Origin: Seriola aureovittata
Lineage: Eukaryota; Chordata; Actinopteri; Carangiformes; Carangidae
Direction: 5' to 3'
Length of the DNA stretch: 64,000 bases
NCBI RefSeq assembly: GCF_021018895.1
Contig: NC_079387.1
Coordinates: 184,606 to 248,605, forward strand
The notes beneath the pieces are model-generated. The model was not told where the DNA came from, searched no databases, and saw only the letters and a list, made by a program, of their open reading frames with translations. The position numbers were made by a program, and so were the translations under genes. Below, in pieces: positions 50,267 to 63,810 of the stretch; the first letter of the stretch is position 1; each line of letters opens with the position of its first letter.

Positions 50267-51970
50267 ATGTTTTCTCGGACGGATTTAATGGTGACGGAAG
50301 CGGGAAATGGCTCATTAATTACGGAAATGGATCACGGACATAAAATAAGTCAAGTTGTAGCGGAGAAAGAAATGAATGAGTGGGAAGTGGTCGAAACAAA
50401 AGAACAGAGAATCAGAAGAAAGAGGTTGGAAAAAAAAAGTAGCGAAGAGAGCACGGGAACAGCTGATTCAGCGATGACGGCGCCGGCGAGAGGAGAGAGA
50501 GAGGAGAGAGAGCGGCAAGCAGCAATGACAGCTGCAACGGGCAGAGGACGGAGGAGCGAGACCGGAGGAGCCGTGAGGGAGAGCGGAGATGGAGATCGGA
50601 CCAGACCGGGACTCCATGGAGCTCCGAGAGCGGCGGCGGAGAGGGAGAGAGCAGCGGCGGGAGAGAGAGAGAAAGCAGCAGCGGCGGGCGAGCGAGAGGC
50701 GAGCGGCGGAGAGGAGAGAGAGACTGGAGCAGTTGGTGAGAGACAGCAGCGACAAGGAACAACAAAGCACGCAGTTGGGAATACTTACGATCGGGAATTA
50801 ACAGCGAGCCTGGAAGTGACCGGACAAGACGAGGTCCCGGTGCTGGAGCTCATGAGAGCCATCCGAGCTCTGTGTGGGGGGCTTATTGCCTGCAGAGCGA
50901 CCGGTGCCAGGACGTATGAGATAACTATGTCTCATGCCAAGGGGAAGGAGCGGCTCCTAGACGGTTTCAAAATAGGTAACACAAGCATTTTAGTAAAAAA
51001 CCTTTGTAATGATGAGTTAATGGTTTCATTTCTAAACTTACCTGCGTATATCACAGACGATGAAATCATGCAAAAGCTTGAGGGATGGGGTGTATCGGCT
51101 GCATCCGCTATTAGAAGGAGGATGTGGCCGGGCACACAAGTAGCGGACGGGACGAGGTTTTTAAAAGTTAAATTTAATGACAAGGTGCAATCGTTACCGT
51201 ATTCAGCGCGGTTTGAAACTGTAATGGGACCTGAATACTTCCGTGTGATACACGACAGACAAGCAAAAGTTTGCAGGATGTGCCTCCAGCCGGGGCACAT
51301 CCTGAGAGATTGTCCGGAGTTCTCCTGTCACAAGTGCGGAGTCCAGGGACATTATGCGAGGGAGTGCAGCAGCCAACAAAAAAAGATTAAAAAATGTGAG
51401 GTGTGCTGCAACCTGATGGAGGAATGTAGCTGTAATTACAGTGAGTCTGATGTTGTGGCGGGGTCCGGATCGGAGGCACCGTCAACAGAGGCGGAGGACA
51501 TGAGTGAGGAGGAGGAGGAATGAGAAGAGGCCGGTGAGGGGGGCAGCGGCACCGTGGAAGCGGCTGACAGAGAGGGTCTCCCCCAGCGGAGGGCTACAAG
51601 CCTCGCCAAAGCCGCACAGAGCCTGGCCACAAAGCTGGTCGAGAGCAGAGATGGGCTGGGTGTAAACTCTGGTACCCGAGAGAGAGGAAAGGGCAAGGGC
51701 GGAAACGGGCTCGCGGAGGGGCCGGAGCCGTCCATTGCCCTGGAATCGATGGACGTGGGGGAGACTCTGAGCGATCTGCAGCAGGCGGCAGCCGCACCCC
51801 CCAGAGCGCCGATCTCGACCTCCCCGACTCAGCAGGGGGAATCAGACGGTGACTCTGAGATGGACGTCGCCACCATCCAGAGCATCAGGAAGCAGCACAC
51901 TTCTACTATAGCCGCTAGAACTAAGAAAAGGAAGAAAGAAAAAAGAACGATGAATAAACTAGGTGTTTAA
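50267..51970 (+). pseudogene. ORF1 (gag-like protein) of element D, one nonsense mutation
   Basis: Same protein as B ORF1 with the two CCHC knuckles and cysteine cluster intact. A TGA at 51,521-51,523 stands where B has GGA, in the acidic tract after the knuckles; the frame continues unchanged to 51,970. The truncated product (418 codons) would keep the nucleic-acid-binding part and lose the acidic and basic C-terminal segments. Confidence 0.9.
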
Positions 51971-54900
51971 AAAACATTTTTTTGTTACAATGTTGCTGCT
52001 GCACTCCCTGAACATCAATGGTCTCCGCACTTGTGGCAGGATGAAAAATATATTAAGTAATCCAGCCTGCGATGTCCTATGTCTCCAGGAGACAAGATGG
52101 GATGAGGACAGCTTAAAAGCAGCAACAAAGATATATAAAGGGGAAATATATTATAATAATGGCACTAATAAATCATGTGGAATAGCTACTATAATAAATA
52201 CTAATATGATAGAAAATAGTAAACTAATATATAAGGATAATGAAGGTAGAATATTAATTATAGATATGATAGAAAATAATAGTACCATGAGAATAATTAA
52301 TATATATGCCAGTAACTGTGAAAAGGAGAGGAAAGAAATGTTTAACAAATTAGGTAGATGGATAAATAATAGAACAATAATCATAGGAGATTTTAATACT
52401 GTGTTATCAAAAGCCGATATCTCAGTTAATAATGTATATAAAAATGATATGAGTAGATTCACATTATATGAATTAATGCACAATTATAATTTATTAGATA
52501 TATGGAGAATAGAAAACAAATTTAAAAGAGAATTTTCCAGGAGGCAGATAGTAAAAGGGAAGCTAAAACAATCAAGAATTGACCTATGCCTGGCTGCAAC
52601 TGATACAATTAAGCAAATTAAAAGAGTATCTTATTCTTTCAATTCTTGGAGCGACCACGCCACAGTGGTGTGTCAGCTGGGGACAGTGGGAGAGATCAGG
52701 GGAGGAGGCTCCTGGTGTCTTAACTCCAGTCTCCTATCAAACCCAGTATATATAAAAAAAATAAAAAAAATACTGAATTATGCAAGAACAGAAATGCTAA
52801 TAGATAATAATTATATAGGAAAATGGGATACTGTAAAAGAAAGAATCAAAAGATTAAGTATTAATTTTAGTAAAGAGGAAAGATGGAAAGAAAAACAGGA
52901 AGAACAAAACATCAGGAAGAAACTAGAAGATGAACTGATATTACTAGATAACCAAGGGAATAGAGACTGTGGGAAGTATGAATTATATAAAAATCAATTA
53001 AATAATATAGAAAGAAAAAAATGCAAAGGGGCAGCAATTAGATGCAGGTTTCAAAATTTAGTAGAGGGGGAAAAATGTACAGCGTTTTTTTTGGGGCTAG
53101 AAAAACAAAAACAGAAGAAAACCATAATTGAAGAACTGAAAGATAAAGACAATAACATCCAAAAAGACAAGATAAAAATACTCGAAATCATAACAGAATA
53201 CTACAAAAACCTGTTCAAAAAAGAAGGCAGCGATATAAGGAAAACTGAAGAAATAATCTCTTACATAGACAGGAAGATAAACAAGGAAGATAAAATGTGG
53301 TGTGATAGCAAATTAACGATAAAAGAAATAGAAAACGCAATCAAAAATCTAAACAAAAACAAAAGTCCAGGAAGTGACGGCCTAACGGCCGACTTCTACA
53401 TGGCTTTCAGTGAGCAGATGGCCCCCCTGTTGCTGGACCTCTATCAAGCAATTCAGGACAATAAACGGACACCAGAATCATTGACAAAAGGTATTATAAC
53501 TTTAATATATAAGAACAAAGGAGACAGGAACAACATAAGCAACTACAGACCCATAAGCCTTCTAAACACAGATTACAAAATTTTGACAAAAACACTGGCA
53601 AATAGACTGAAACAAACATTAGATCAAGTAATTAGCACAAATCAAGCATATAGCATCCCAAACCGAGATATACAGGACTCATTACACACAATCAGAGACA
53701 CAGTAAGAGGGATGAAGGTACAGGGGGGCCATTTGCTCACAATAGACTTAGAAAAAGCTTTTGACAGGGTGGAGCACAATTTTCTGTTCAAGGTATTAGG
53801 GAAAATGGGTTATGGTGACGGGTTTATTGAATGGGTGAAATTATTGTATACAGATGCTCGGAGTGTAATTAAATGTAATGGGTTTTTAACAGATAGCTTT
53901 AGGATAGGAAGATCAGTAAGGCAGGGCTGCCCTCTGTCAGCCCTGCTTTACAGTATAGTAACAGAACCACTAGCACAAGCAATACTACAAGACAAACATA
54001 TTTTAGGAATAAACACACCAGCAAACAGAACAGTTAAAATAACCCAGTATGCAGACGACATAACCATCACAGTTAAATCAGGGGAATGTATAGACAGAAT
54101 TTTAGATCACTTCAAAACATACAGTGCAGCATCAGGAGCCAAAATCAACATTCACAAATCAGAGTTAGGAACATTAGGACAGGATCAAAACATTGTAAAT
54201 AAATGGGGTTTTTGTGTGAACAATGGGTGCAGGAAGATACTGCGAGTGTATATAGGGGGGCACGAGGGTGAGGATAGGGACAGAGGGTGGAGGGAAGTTT
54301 TAGGGAAAATACAGAATATTTTAAATTTATGGAAGAGTAGGGGTTTGACATTGAAAGGAAAGGTAATTGTAGTTAATGCTCTGATACTGTCAAAAATCAA
54401 TCACATTTTGGGAACCTGTGAGCTGCCGCAATGGGCCCTAAATTCACTGAAAGCAGCAATCTCCTCCTTCCTATGGAGAGGAAAGGGAAATTCGATTGCT
54501 CACAGTGTGCTAATTTCTAATAAAAGGGAGGGGGGTCTAGGACTAATTGACATCAGTGCAAAAAAAGACGCACTCAGGGTCAAAATTATTAGGAATTTTC
54601 TTGACTTGGAACGGCAGTACCCCTGGGAGGACTGGATGGCGAGCTACCTGGCCGATTACGGGGAGAGAGACGCGTACAACCTGTGCGCCCTCCTCCCCGG
54701 GATGGCCAGGAGCCGCCTACCTGGCTTCTACCAGGAGGTACTTGAGGCATGGGACAAAATTCTGCCCCACCTCTGGCCTAAGTGCAGTAATAAAGAGCAT
54801 GTGCTGCAGTTACCTCTCCTTGACTGTCCTTTTTTCATGTGTGGGGGAAGGGTTCTAATCAGCGGCCCTATGAGAGCCGCTGGGTTGACCAGGGTGGGTG

Positions 54901-55279
54901 ATGTAGTGGATGGGAGCGGGTCTTTTAACGTCAATTTAGTGTGTGAGAAACTGAAAACAAAGAAGGTTAATTATAGAAAAGAAAATGTAAGAAAACTAAA
55001 GGGGAAATTTGAACAAGCCCTTGACCCTACATGGCGTGACCTTTTAAAACAAAAAGAGAGGGGAAACGGAGCCGCCCTTCCCCAGTTCCAGCACAAAATA
55101 AAGGACAAGGAAAATGACTTAAAGGGAATAAAAACAAGGACCTGGTACCGGTTGCTCATCCAACATATTCAAAGGCCCCCCACAGCAGAAAAACACTGGA
55201 AAACATCATACCCGGACATGGACATCTCTTCAATATGGACTTTTTTGGACACACCACTAATGGACAGCAAGACAATAAG

Positions 55280-55703
55280 TATTGCGGCTAAACTGGCGAA
55301 CACTTAATAGTTCAATGAGCCGCAGTGGGCTAAATACGGAAGATAATTGTTGACGCGCACAATAAACATCCATTCTTGTTTTCCGAGGCTCTGTCACATT
55401 TATTACTTCATCATAGCGATGCAGCTCCAATAACTTACAGACGTAATATTAAAGATAACAAAACAAAGCACACAGATTTCATCATGTAATGTTTCAAAGC
55501 GAAGCGGTCAACAGAGAGTTTCACTTCCGACATTCACCCCACACCATGGTCCTAAGCCAAACGAGCAGGTGAACAGGTGAGTGGAGTTAGAAATAATCTC
55601 GGAGTACAACCCACAGTGACACACCCTCCACCAAAGTGCCAATGCAGTGTGCCCACACAAACCACGCCTGTGAATATGCAAACTTACATGTATGGCTCCT
55701 ACA
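55280..55703 (-). repeat. LTR of the BEL/Pao element (3' LTR in element orientation)
   Basis: 424 bp, element-strand ends TGTAGGAGCC...GCCGCAATA. Two differences from the partner LTR (near 55,301 and 55,431). Confidence 0.93.
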
Positions 55704-55950
55704 TTCCGGCCCCTAATTATGCTAAAGCAATAATTACAACACTACTAACATGTAGGAGACAAACTTGGAAAATTAACATGTTAGCTAAATCACATACAAG
55801 ACATTCCTTACCCACAACCCAAATCTGTAGCAATTAGCAAATAATCCTTCAAACCAGAAAGTCTTCAATTCGAGTCCATTCACAAGCACAAGTGTCCAAA
55901 TCAATACAAATTGTCCATATCCACAAAGGATGAAAAGTCCCTACAGCCTT

Positions 55951-58900
55951 TCATGGCTCCTCCGCTTCTTGAAGTAGGCACACTTTGGTGATGGGCCTGT
56001 CGAGATAGCTGCTCCTAGTCTTGATGCGAACCCGACGCACAAGTCCTCCCTTGTCAGGAACAGCATGCACCACCCTTCCAGTGAGCCACGAGTTGCGAGG
56101 AGCAGAATCGTCCACAATGACCACCACGTCTCCAGGAACGAAGTTTCGTCTAGTGCTCTGCCACTTCTGGCGCTCCTGAAGTTGTGGCAAGTACTCCTTG
56201 ACCCAGCGTTTCCAAAACAAGTCAGACATATACTGTACTTGTCTCCAACGGTGATGAACATATATGTCTTCCCTTTGAAACACCCCTGGTGGCAATAAAG
56301 GCTTGGACTTAAGAAGCAAAAGATGGTTCGGGGTTAACGCTTCCAAGTCGTTTGGGTCGGTGGAGGCTTTGGTTATAGGACGGCTGTTGATAATAGCCTC
56401 AGCTTCACAAAAGACCGTGTGAAGACACTCCTCGTCCAGGTTCTGTGTTTTCAGAATGGAGTTCAACACTTTCCTCACAGACCTTATCAACCTCTCCCAC
56501 ACTCCACCGTGATGCGACCCGGAGGGGGGATTGAAAATCCATTTAACTCCCTTCTGAAGAAGAGCATCATTGATCTGTGCTTGATTCCATTTTCCAATAG
56601 CTTCCCTCAGTTCGCGTTAAGCTCCGACAAAGTTCGTGCCATTATCTGACCGCATTTCCAACACCTGACCCCGTCTCGCTATGAACCGTCTAAGGGCGTT
56701 CACAAAGGAGTCAGTGTCTAAAGATGATGCCACTTCCAAATGTATGGCTCTTACTGCCAGGCATGTAAAGATGACACCATACCTTTTAGCTGTAGCCCTT
56801 CCTCACTTAATCTCAAAAGGCCCAAAACAATCCACCCCAACTCGGCTGAATGGAGGCTCATCAGGAGAAACTCTGTCCTGGGGCAGATCTGCCATCCGCT
56901 GTCGTCCCGGAGCAGCATGTAATCTACGACAGACAATACATTTAGATAAAGTCTTCCTTATTGCAATGCTGGCACCAGGAATCCAATATTTTTGACGTAG
57001 ATTTGAAAGTATATGGTTGCGTCCACCATGGCCTGTCAGATGATGTATATGATGGAGAACAAGGTCAGAAACGTGAAGATCCTTGGATAATATAGCAGGA
57101 TGTCTTGCCTCATCTGGCATAGCTGCTCTACTAAGCCTGCCTCCAACTCTTAGAACACCTTCTTCCAATATAGGATCAAGCCTATAAAGGTGACTAGTTC
57201 TCTTCACGCTTTCTCCTCTCTGCAAACTGGATATCTCATCTGGAAACCGCTTCCTTTGACAGAAGCAGATGATTGCCGCTTCTGCATCATCAAACTCTTC
57301 AATCGAGAGAGACCCTCTTGCAGCCTGAGCCTTGACATTCTGCATCTCTTCCTGCAGCCTCCTTTCAAGCTGCGCTTTATCCAGACCAGATCGAACGGCT
57401 TTGAATTGCTTCCTCCATTGAGCAAGATCCCTCAGCAAACTCTTGAACCTGAGAAGCCAGCCCACCATTCTTTTCAACCGGACCCAAGAGGAGAAATGGT
57501 TAATGAAATGCATAATTGCATCAGTCTGCTCATTAGCTTGGGCTGCATTCACCACGACGATGGTCTTGACCTCAGGATCTTCTGGAAAAACCCTTCCAGC
57601 GACATCAGGGTTTAGCGGCCACTTCATTTCAGGTTCAACCAGAAACTTGGGACCTGACACCCAAGTGTCAGTCTTCAGGAAAGATTCAACCTTAGCTCCC
57701 CTCGAAGCCAAGTCTGCTGGGTTACTCGATGTATTTACATATCTCCAATGAGATGAGTGGGACAAAGAATGTATCTCAGAGACCCGATTTGCCACAAATA
57801 TTTTGAACCTTGAAGTTTCATTTCTGATGTACTTCAATACAGAGGTACTATCAGTCCAAAAAACTGACTCCTGCAGTGGCATTTGCAGCTCTCTCTTCCA
57901 CAACTTGTCCATTCTGCTCGCAACCACTGCAGCTGTCAACTCCATGCGAGGGATGGTGATCGACTTTAATGGAGCCACACGTGCCTTACCCATTATAAAA
58001 GCACAGTGCACCTGTCCATGGATGTCATGCAGTAACAGGTATGTCACCGTCCCGTAGCCATCCTCACTCGCATCTGCAAAGTGGTGTAGCTGAGCAGAAG
58101 CAACTTCTTCAAAGTCAAGAGGCTTCAAGCACCGGTTGACCTTAAAATCCTCTAGCTGATGTAGCTCCTCCAGCCAAACCATCCACTCCTGGGCAATGGC
58201 GACTGGCAGAGCATCATCCCAACCAAGCTGTCGTCTACACAAGTCTTGAAGGATCTTTTTGGCAGATAGCACAACAGGCGCCAGGAACCCCAAAGGATCA
58301 TAGATAGAGCTGACAGTGGACAAGATGCCTCTCCTTGTTAGAGGTCTGTCCCTGAGCGTGATCTGAAACTTGAATGAATCTGACTGGACACACCATTGCA
58401 CTCCCAATGCTCTTTCCACTGGCAGTGTGTCATTGTCCAAGTCCAGATCCTTCACCTCCATGGCTCTCTCTTGTTGAGGTATGGCAGCAAGGACAGCACG
58501 TCTGTTGCTAGTCCATTTGGTGAGCTGAAAGCCTCCCTTAGCAGAAAGAGCACGAAGTTCTTCATAAAGTGAGACTGCCTCCTCTTCAGAGCCCACTGAT
58601 ACCAGGCAATCATCAACATAGAAATTATGCAGCACAGTGGCGACTGCCTTTGGACTAAACTGTTCCTGGTTATCCTCTGCACATTTCCTTAAAGCGAAAC
58701 TTGCACAACTAGGAGAGGATGTAGCTCCAAACAGGTGTGCCACCATTCTGTATTCCACCAGATCTCGACCAAGATCTCCATCAGGCCACCAAAGAAACCT
58801 CAACAGGTCCACATCAACACTTGGTACTCTGACCTGATGGAACATAGCAGCAATGTCTGCCATAAGTACGACAGGCTCATTTCTGAACCTGGTTATCACT

Positions 58901-61900
58901 CCAACCAGCGAGCTGGTCAGGTCAGGTCCCTGCACAAGCTGAGCATTTAAAGACGTCCCTTGGAATGCAGCACCACAGTCGAAAACAACCCTCATCTTTT
59001 TCTTCTGAGGATGGTACACCCCATGGTGCGGTATATACCATACCCTACCGTCACACCGATCCAGATCCTCAGCTGGCACCCTCTCAGCATAGCCCTTGGA
59101 AAGCATGTCACTCATGAAGCTGGTGTAATCAGCATGGAATAAACGGTCTCGGTTAAACCTCCTTTTGAGATTCAGAGCACGTTGTTCTGCAACGGTCTTA
59201 TTGTTGGGCATTTTTACATCATCTCGTCTCAAAGGTAACCCGACACTGTAATGACCATCAACCCATGTAACAGACTTAGTGACTGACTCCATGAAATGAC
59301 GATCTTCATCCGACAATCCAAGCTGCTCATCCTGGGCACACTCCGGGAAATCAGCCTTTGTCTGCTGCTCCCACAATTCTTCAAGCCTTGCAACAGAAAT
59401 CCTATTAACAGTGACATGTCACTGCACACAAGCAGTGTCACTATTGCAGTTTCCTCTGAGAGGACCATTCACGGTCCAGCCCAACAAAGTTTTGACTGCA
59501 TAGGGACCGCCATCCACACTTCGAACCACCTCCCATGGCTCTAGGGCCTTGGGGACATTTGTTCCAATCAGCAGGTACACTCCTGAGTCGATTTTTGTTA
59601 TCTTCACAGGTTCAAGGTGAGGCCATCTCTGAAGATCTTCCCGCCTAGGAATGTTGCCTTGATGAACAGGCATGCTTTTCTGAGTGAATACATCCGGTAG
59701 CTCACAAAAACAGTTTGTGTCCAACCCAGCTACCTCCAAGTCTGAAACCATGTGACTGTTCACCACTTTCTCCTGACCCATTGTTCGTAGGAGAATGCCT
59801 GTTCTTCTCCCTGTGAGATTCAGCCTGTTCATGAGTGCTTCAGTACAGAATGATGCTGAACTCCCAGGATCCAGGAAGGCGTAAGTGATCAATGTTTGAT
59901 CCCCTTTCTTAGATTTCACTTGCACTGGAAGTATGGACAGAGTGCAATCACGCTCACCGGCCCCAGTAAGACCACTGGTTTGTACAGAAATCAAGGCATT
60001 CATGTTTGCTGTCTCTGGCGCCCTTTTGGCTTGCTCTGAATCAGTTTCCTTTTCCTTAGAGTGGACATGCAACAGGGTGGGATGCTTCAGACTGCATACC
60101 TTGCACAAAAGACGCTTACGACAATCTTTACTCCTGTGCCCAATGCACAGACAGCCGAAGCACACCCCATTTTCTTTGAGAAAAGACATCTTCTCACCAT
60201 GTGTCTTCCTTTCCAATAGACGACACAGATCCAACGTATGTCCAGCTCCACAAAACAAGCAAACCTTTACAACTGCTGAAGCCCTTTCTCTCTTCATGCT
60301 AGGCACGACCCTTTTGTCCACCGTAGCAACAGTAGTTGCAAAACTACTTCCTTTCGCTTTAGAATAAGGCTGAGACTTTACATTTCTCACCTCCTTCCTT
60401 GTTACTGCCAGAGAATCCTGTATATTTCCAAATAATGGGTCACTTGCAATTTTTACTTGCCTTTCAATGAATTCGACAATATCATGAAAAGTCACTCTGC
60501 GATGCAACTTATCTTGTAAATCACAGGCTACGTTTCTCCAAGCATCCCTGAGCTTATAGGGCAGTTTTTTAATGACTGTCTGCATATTAGCAGTGACATC
60601 CAACTCATGCCCGGACCCAATCTCTCCCATAGCATTGCAACATCCTCTTAATAAAAGGCTATATGCCAGCAGGGCTTTCAAGTCCTCTGATTTCAACATG
60701 GGCCATGTGAGAACCTTATCCATGTAGGCAGAAGCGATTATGGATGAATTGCCAAAGTGTTCTCGTAGCAAGCACTTAGCCTTAGCATATCCTTGATCAT
60801 GAGACATATGCTGACAGCTCCTGACCAGCTCTCTAGGTTGCCCCCTTGTGTACTGCTCTAGATAGTATAAGCAGTCTTTAGCACTGGCTGTCTTTTCTTC
60901 AATGCTATGTTCAAATGCCATCAGGAAAGTTTGAAATTGCAGAGGATCCCCGTCAAAAATCTGAATGTCCCGTCTTGGAAGGAACGAGAGAGACTGCTGC
61001 TCAACCAGCAAGGATGTAATTTCATTCTGCTTCTCCAAGACTGTTATTAAGCGATCATGATCGGTGCTGCTTTGCACCATAGGTGCAGGGTTTTCAGCAT
61101 ATGACTGAACCCAATGACCTGCTTGTGCACCATGCATCCTACCTTGTTGCATCTTAGGTTTTGAAAATGTGACTTGTGGCTGGTCACCTGCTGAAAGATA
61201 CTGCGATGGCTGCCCAACAGCCGCTGACACAAATGTCTCTGCATCAACATTCAAAGTTGGAGCCTTCCTTTGCTCTCTCTCCAAATAAGAGTTCATTCCA
61301 TCTTTAGCACCAGAAGCTCTAGAGCCTTCAGAGGCTTTCAACACATTTACTTTAGCCATTGTTTCAGCTATTTCCGTCTCCAAATCAAGCTGCTCTTTCT
61401 TTTTTCTAAGCTGCTCCTCTTGCTCTTCCAATGCATGTTTGTTCTTCAACAGCCTTTGGCGAGCAATGAGCGCTGCCATGTCTGCCTCAGCTTTAATACG
61501 TGCTGATGAGGTAGATGAAACACTAGACTTACTTCCTGTTGAGCTTCTTGCCTTTGTGGCTCTGCTTGCAACATTAGAGACACTATCATTCGGTTGAACA
61601 TCATCCATTGCAGCAGAGTTTCCCACCTTATCTTCTGGCGGATTTGGAACGCAAGACTGACCTTCATTACTTTGTGCTTCAAGTGGTTCAACACAAGGTG
61701 GATGTGACTGAGGGGGTATTGTCAGAGCGTCACCTGTGACTATCTGTGCTGCACCTTGTTTAGTTTGCCTACCTACCTCAGAAAGCCATCTTTTTACATC
61801 ATCCATGAATCCACTGTTATACACCAGTATGCTCGAAAACCAAGCGTTTTGTTTTACTTGTTCTTCTTGAGGAAGCAGCTGAATCACAGCTTCATGAAGT

Positions 61901-62148
61901 TGGCCTGCGTCCTCAAGCAACACACATGCATTTTCAAGCTGAGACTGGACACTTGGAGCATTATCATCAATTTGCATAAGCCCTTTAATTGCCTTTATAG
62001 CAACTTTAATTTTGTTAACTTTAGCTTGTCGATCTGCTTGAAGTCTTTCAATTTGATTTTGCAATGCTTTCACAGAAGGTCTTGATGTTCTTTTATTTTC
62101 ATCTCTTTGACTGACATCAGGACCAGACTTTAATCCACTTGAATCCAT
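55951..62148 (-). pseudogene. gag-pol of the BEL/Pao element, one frame with three in-frame stops
   Basis: Single frame of about 2,066 codons from the ATG at 62,148; an earlier TTG-led extension is rejected. In order: coiled-coil Lys/Glu-rich N-terminus (about 40-330), a DUF1759-type Gag domain (from about 390, FDGDPLQFQTFLMAFE), cysteine/histidine knuckles (about 626-690), aspartic protease with LDPGSS (about 758), RT with YVDD (about 1,174), RNase H (HFADASEDGYG; FWTDSTSVL), integrase zinc-binding HHCC (from about 1,700) and core, then a DUF5641-type C-terminal domain. Stops: TGA 59,419-59,421 between protease and RT, TGA 56,803-56,805 and TAA 56,617-56,619 within integrase. Frame is the same on both sides of each. 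Not expected to be active. Confidence 0.92.
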
Positions 62149-62823
62149 ATTTACTTGTGAATGAACAATAATAATAATACCAAATCCATCCACAGCCAAA
62201 TGCCATCATCACTTCATACAGCGCTTTAATGACGTCACTTTACATGGGGAGGAAAAAAGGCATTGGCCACACAGCAATTATCCAAATGATAAACCAACAG
62301 GCAAATAAGTCAAATTTATTCCCCCTAAACTGCCTAGTAGAAAGCTAAACTATCCGTCTCACCCTAGTCTTCTGTGCATACTAGCGGTGGGTACTTATGC
62401 ACCTAAATACCGTTAGTCTTGAACAAGACAAGCAGCCTTAATACAAGAACTACTCCCGAGCCAAAGGCTCCAACCGCATTGATGACACGAAAATAACAAA
62501 CTCCTTTAAAACAAGAAAACAGTACAACCACCTTCTGTGGATATACTGCTAAAGCCTACCAGGGGAATAGATTAGCTTATAAATAATAACCTGTTGCGTA
62601 GCATGTGTGTGTAGCCATACCTTATTTCAGCTGCTGTAATGAGCGAGCCGTAGTAGGCCGGCAGGTGGCTGAATGAATGAAACACTGGCGATGAATGAAC
62701 TGATGCGCTCCACTCAGCGCGCTCCAATTTCCTTGGTTGAAGCGTCCAAAATGATCCCAGAAATCCAACATCAACGAAACTTTCCGTGGATCAACACTCC
62801 AGAACGACGTCTCTGTTGACTAA
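62149..62823 (-). other. 5' leader of the BEL/Pao element
   Basis: Between the 5' LTR and the gag ATG. No primer binding site could be assigned with confidence. No gene seen. Confidence 0.6.
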
Positions 62824-63247
62824 TATTGCGGCTAAACTGGCGATCACTTAATAGTTCAATGAGCCGCAGTGGGCTAAATACGGAAGATAATTGTTGACGC
62901 GCACAATAAACATCCATTCTTGTTTTCCGAGGCTCTGTCACATTTATTACTTCATCATAGCGATGCAGCTCCAATGACTTACAGACGTAATATTAAAGAT
63001 AACAAAACAAAGCACACAGATTTCATCATGTAATGTTTCAAAGCGAAGCGGTCAACAGAGAGTTTCACTTCCGACATTCACCCCACACCATGGTCCTAAG
63101 CCAAACGAGCAGGTGAACAGGTGAGTGGAGTTAGAAATAATCTCGGAGTACAACCCACAGTGACACACCCTCCACCAAAGTGCCAATGCAGTGTGCCCAC
63201 ACAAACCACGCCTGTGAATATGCAAACTTACATGTATGGCTCCTACA
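62824..63247 (-). repeat. LTR of the BEL/Pao element (5' LTR in element orientation)
   Basis: 424 bp, nearly identical to the left LTR. Confidence 0.93.
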
Positions 63248-63810
63248 ATAAGCATGGACTACAACATAAGGCACAGAAGAATATACACCGGAATCAGACT
63301 ACACCAGATCAACAAAGATAAGTATTCACGGACATGTGCAGTTTGTAATCACCAACCAGAAGATTTAGATCACTTACTTTTTTCATGTACACACACCATA
63401 CCTTTACAAAACTTAGTCAAAACAATACTGAAAACACACTGTAATTACACACCACACAGGAATGTAGACTGGAAATGGAACTGGACATTTGGGCTCACAA
63501 AAAAACATGCAAAACAAAACATAACACTCATAAACACAATCCTCACAATAGCCAGGAAAGCCATATGGATAAGAAGGAACATTGGACTCTACGACAAGAA
63601 AACCATAAATATCATACACTTCTTCAAAAACACAGTTTCAACACATCTCAAAACAGTATTTACAGCAGACCCAGTCATATTCGATAAACATTTCAGCAGA
63701 CACAACAGCTTGATCAGATTCACAGAAAACAATACAATCACTATTAACATATAAGGTTTTTTTTGTAAGCAGAACTGTTTGTCTTATGTGTGTGTACTTT
63801 GTGTATTTTG

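Larger units (their letters stand above)
55280..63247 (-). mobile_element. BEL/Pao LTR retrotransposon inserted in ORF2 of element D
   Basis: 7.97 kb on the minus strand, with two 424-bp LTRs and a 5-bp target duplication ATAAG (55,275-55,279 and 63,248-63,252). Polypurine stretch TTAGGGGCCGGAA beside the left LTR. Coding order gag, protease, RT, RNase H, integrase, as in BEL/Pao. The LTRs differ at only two positions, so the insertion is young, yet the coding frame has three in-frame stops. Confidence 0.93.
51990..63754 (+). pseudogene. ORF2 (endonuclease-reverse transcriptase) of element D, split by the BEL/Pao insertion
   Basis: Exons of the original frame: 51,990-55,279 and 63,253-63,754; across the insertion the frame matches B and would give about 1,263 codons with no other stop. 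EN motifs (CLQETRWD, GDFNTV, WSDHATV) and RT motifs (KSPGSDG, DLEKAFDRVEH, RQGCPLS, YADD) are present. The conserved KILGVYIG reads KILRVYIG, a probable damaging change. The C-terminal CCHC (CAVCNHQ...H...C) is in the second part. The ATG at 51,990 is used, equivalent to that of C; an upstream GTG-led extension overlaps ORF1. Confidence 0.92.

Noticed and set aside
62149..62199. Earlier start of BEL gag (17 residues upstream)
   Set aside because: Begins with TTG; the ATG at 62,148 is the first proper start.
62760..62823. Primer binding site of the BEL/Pao element
   Set aside because: TGGAGTGTTGATCC and similar stretches occur near the LTR, but none could be matched to a tRNA 3' end with confidence.
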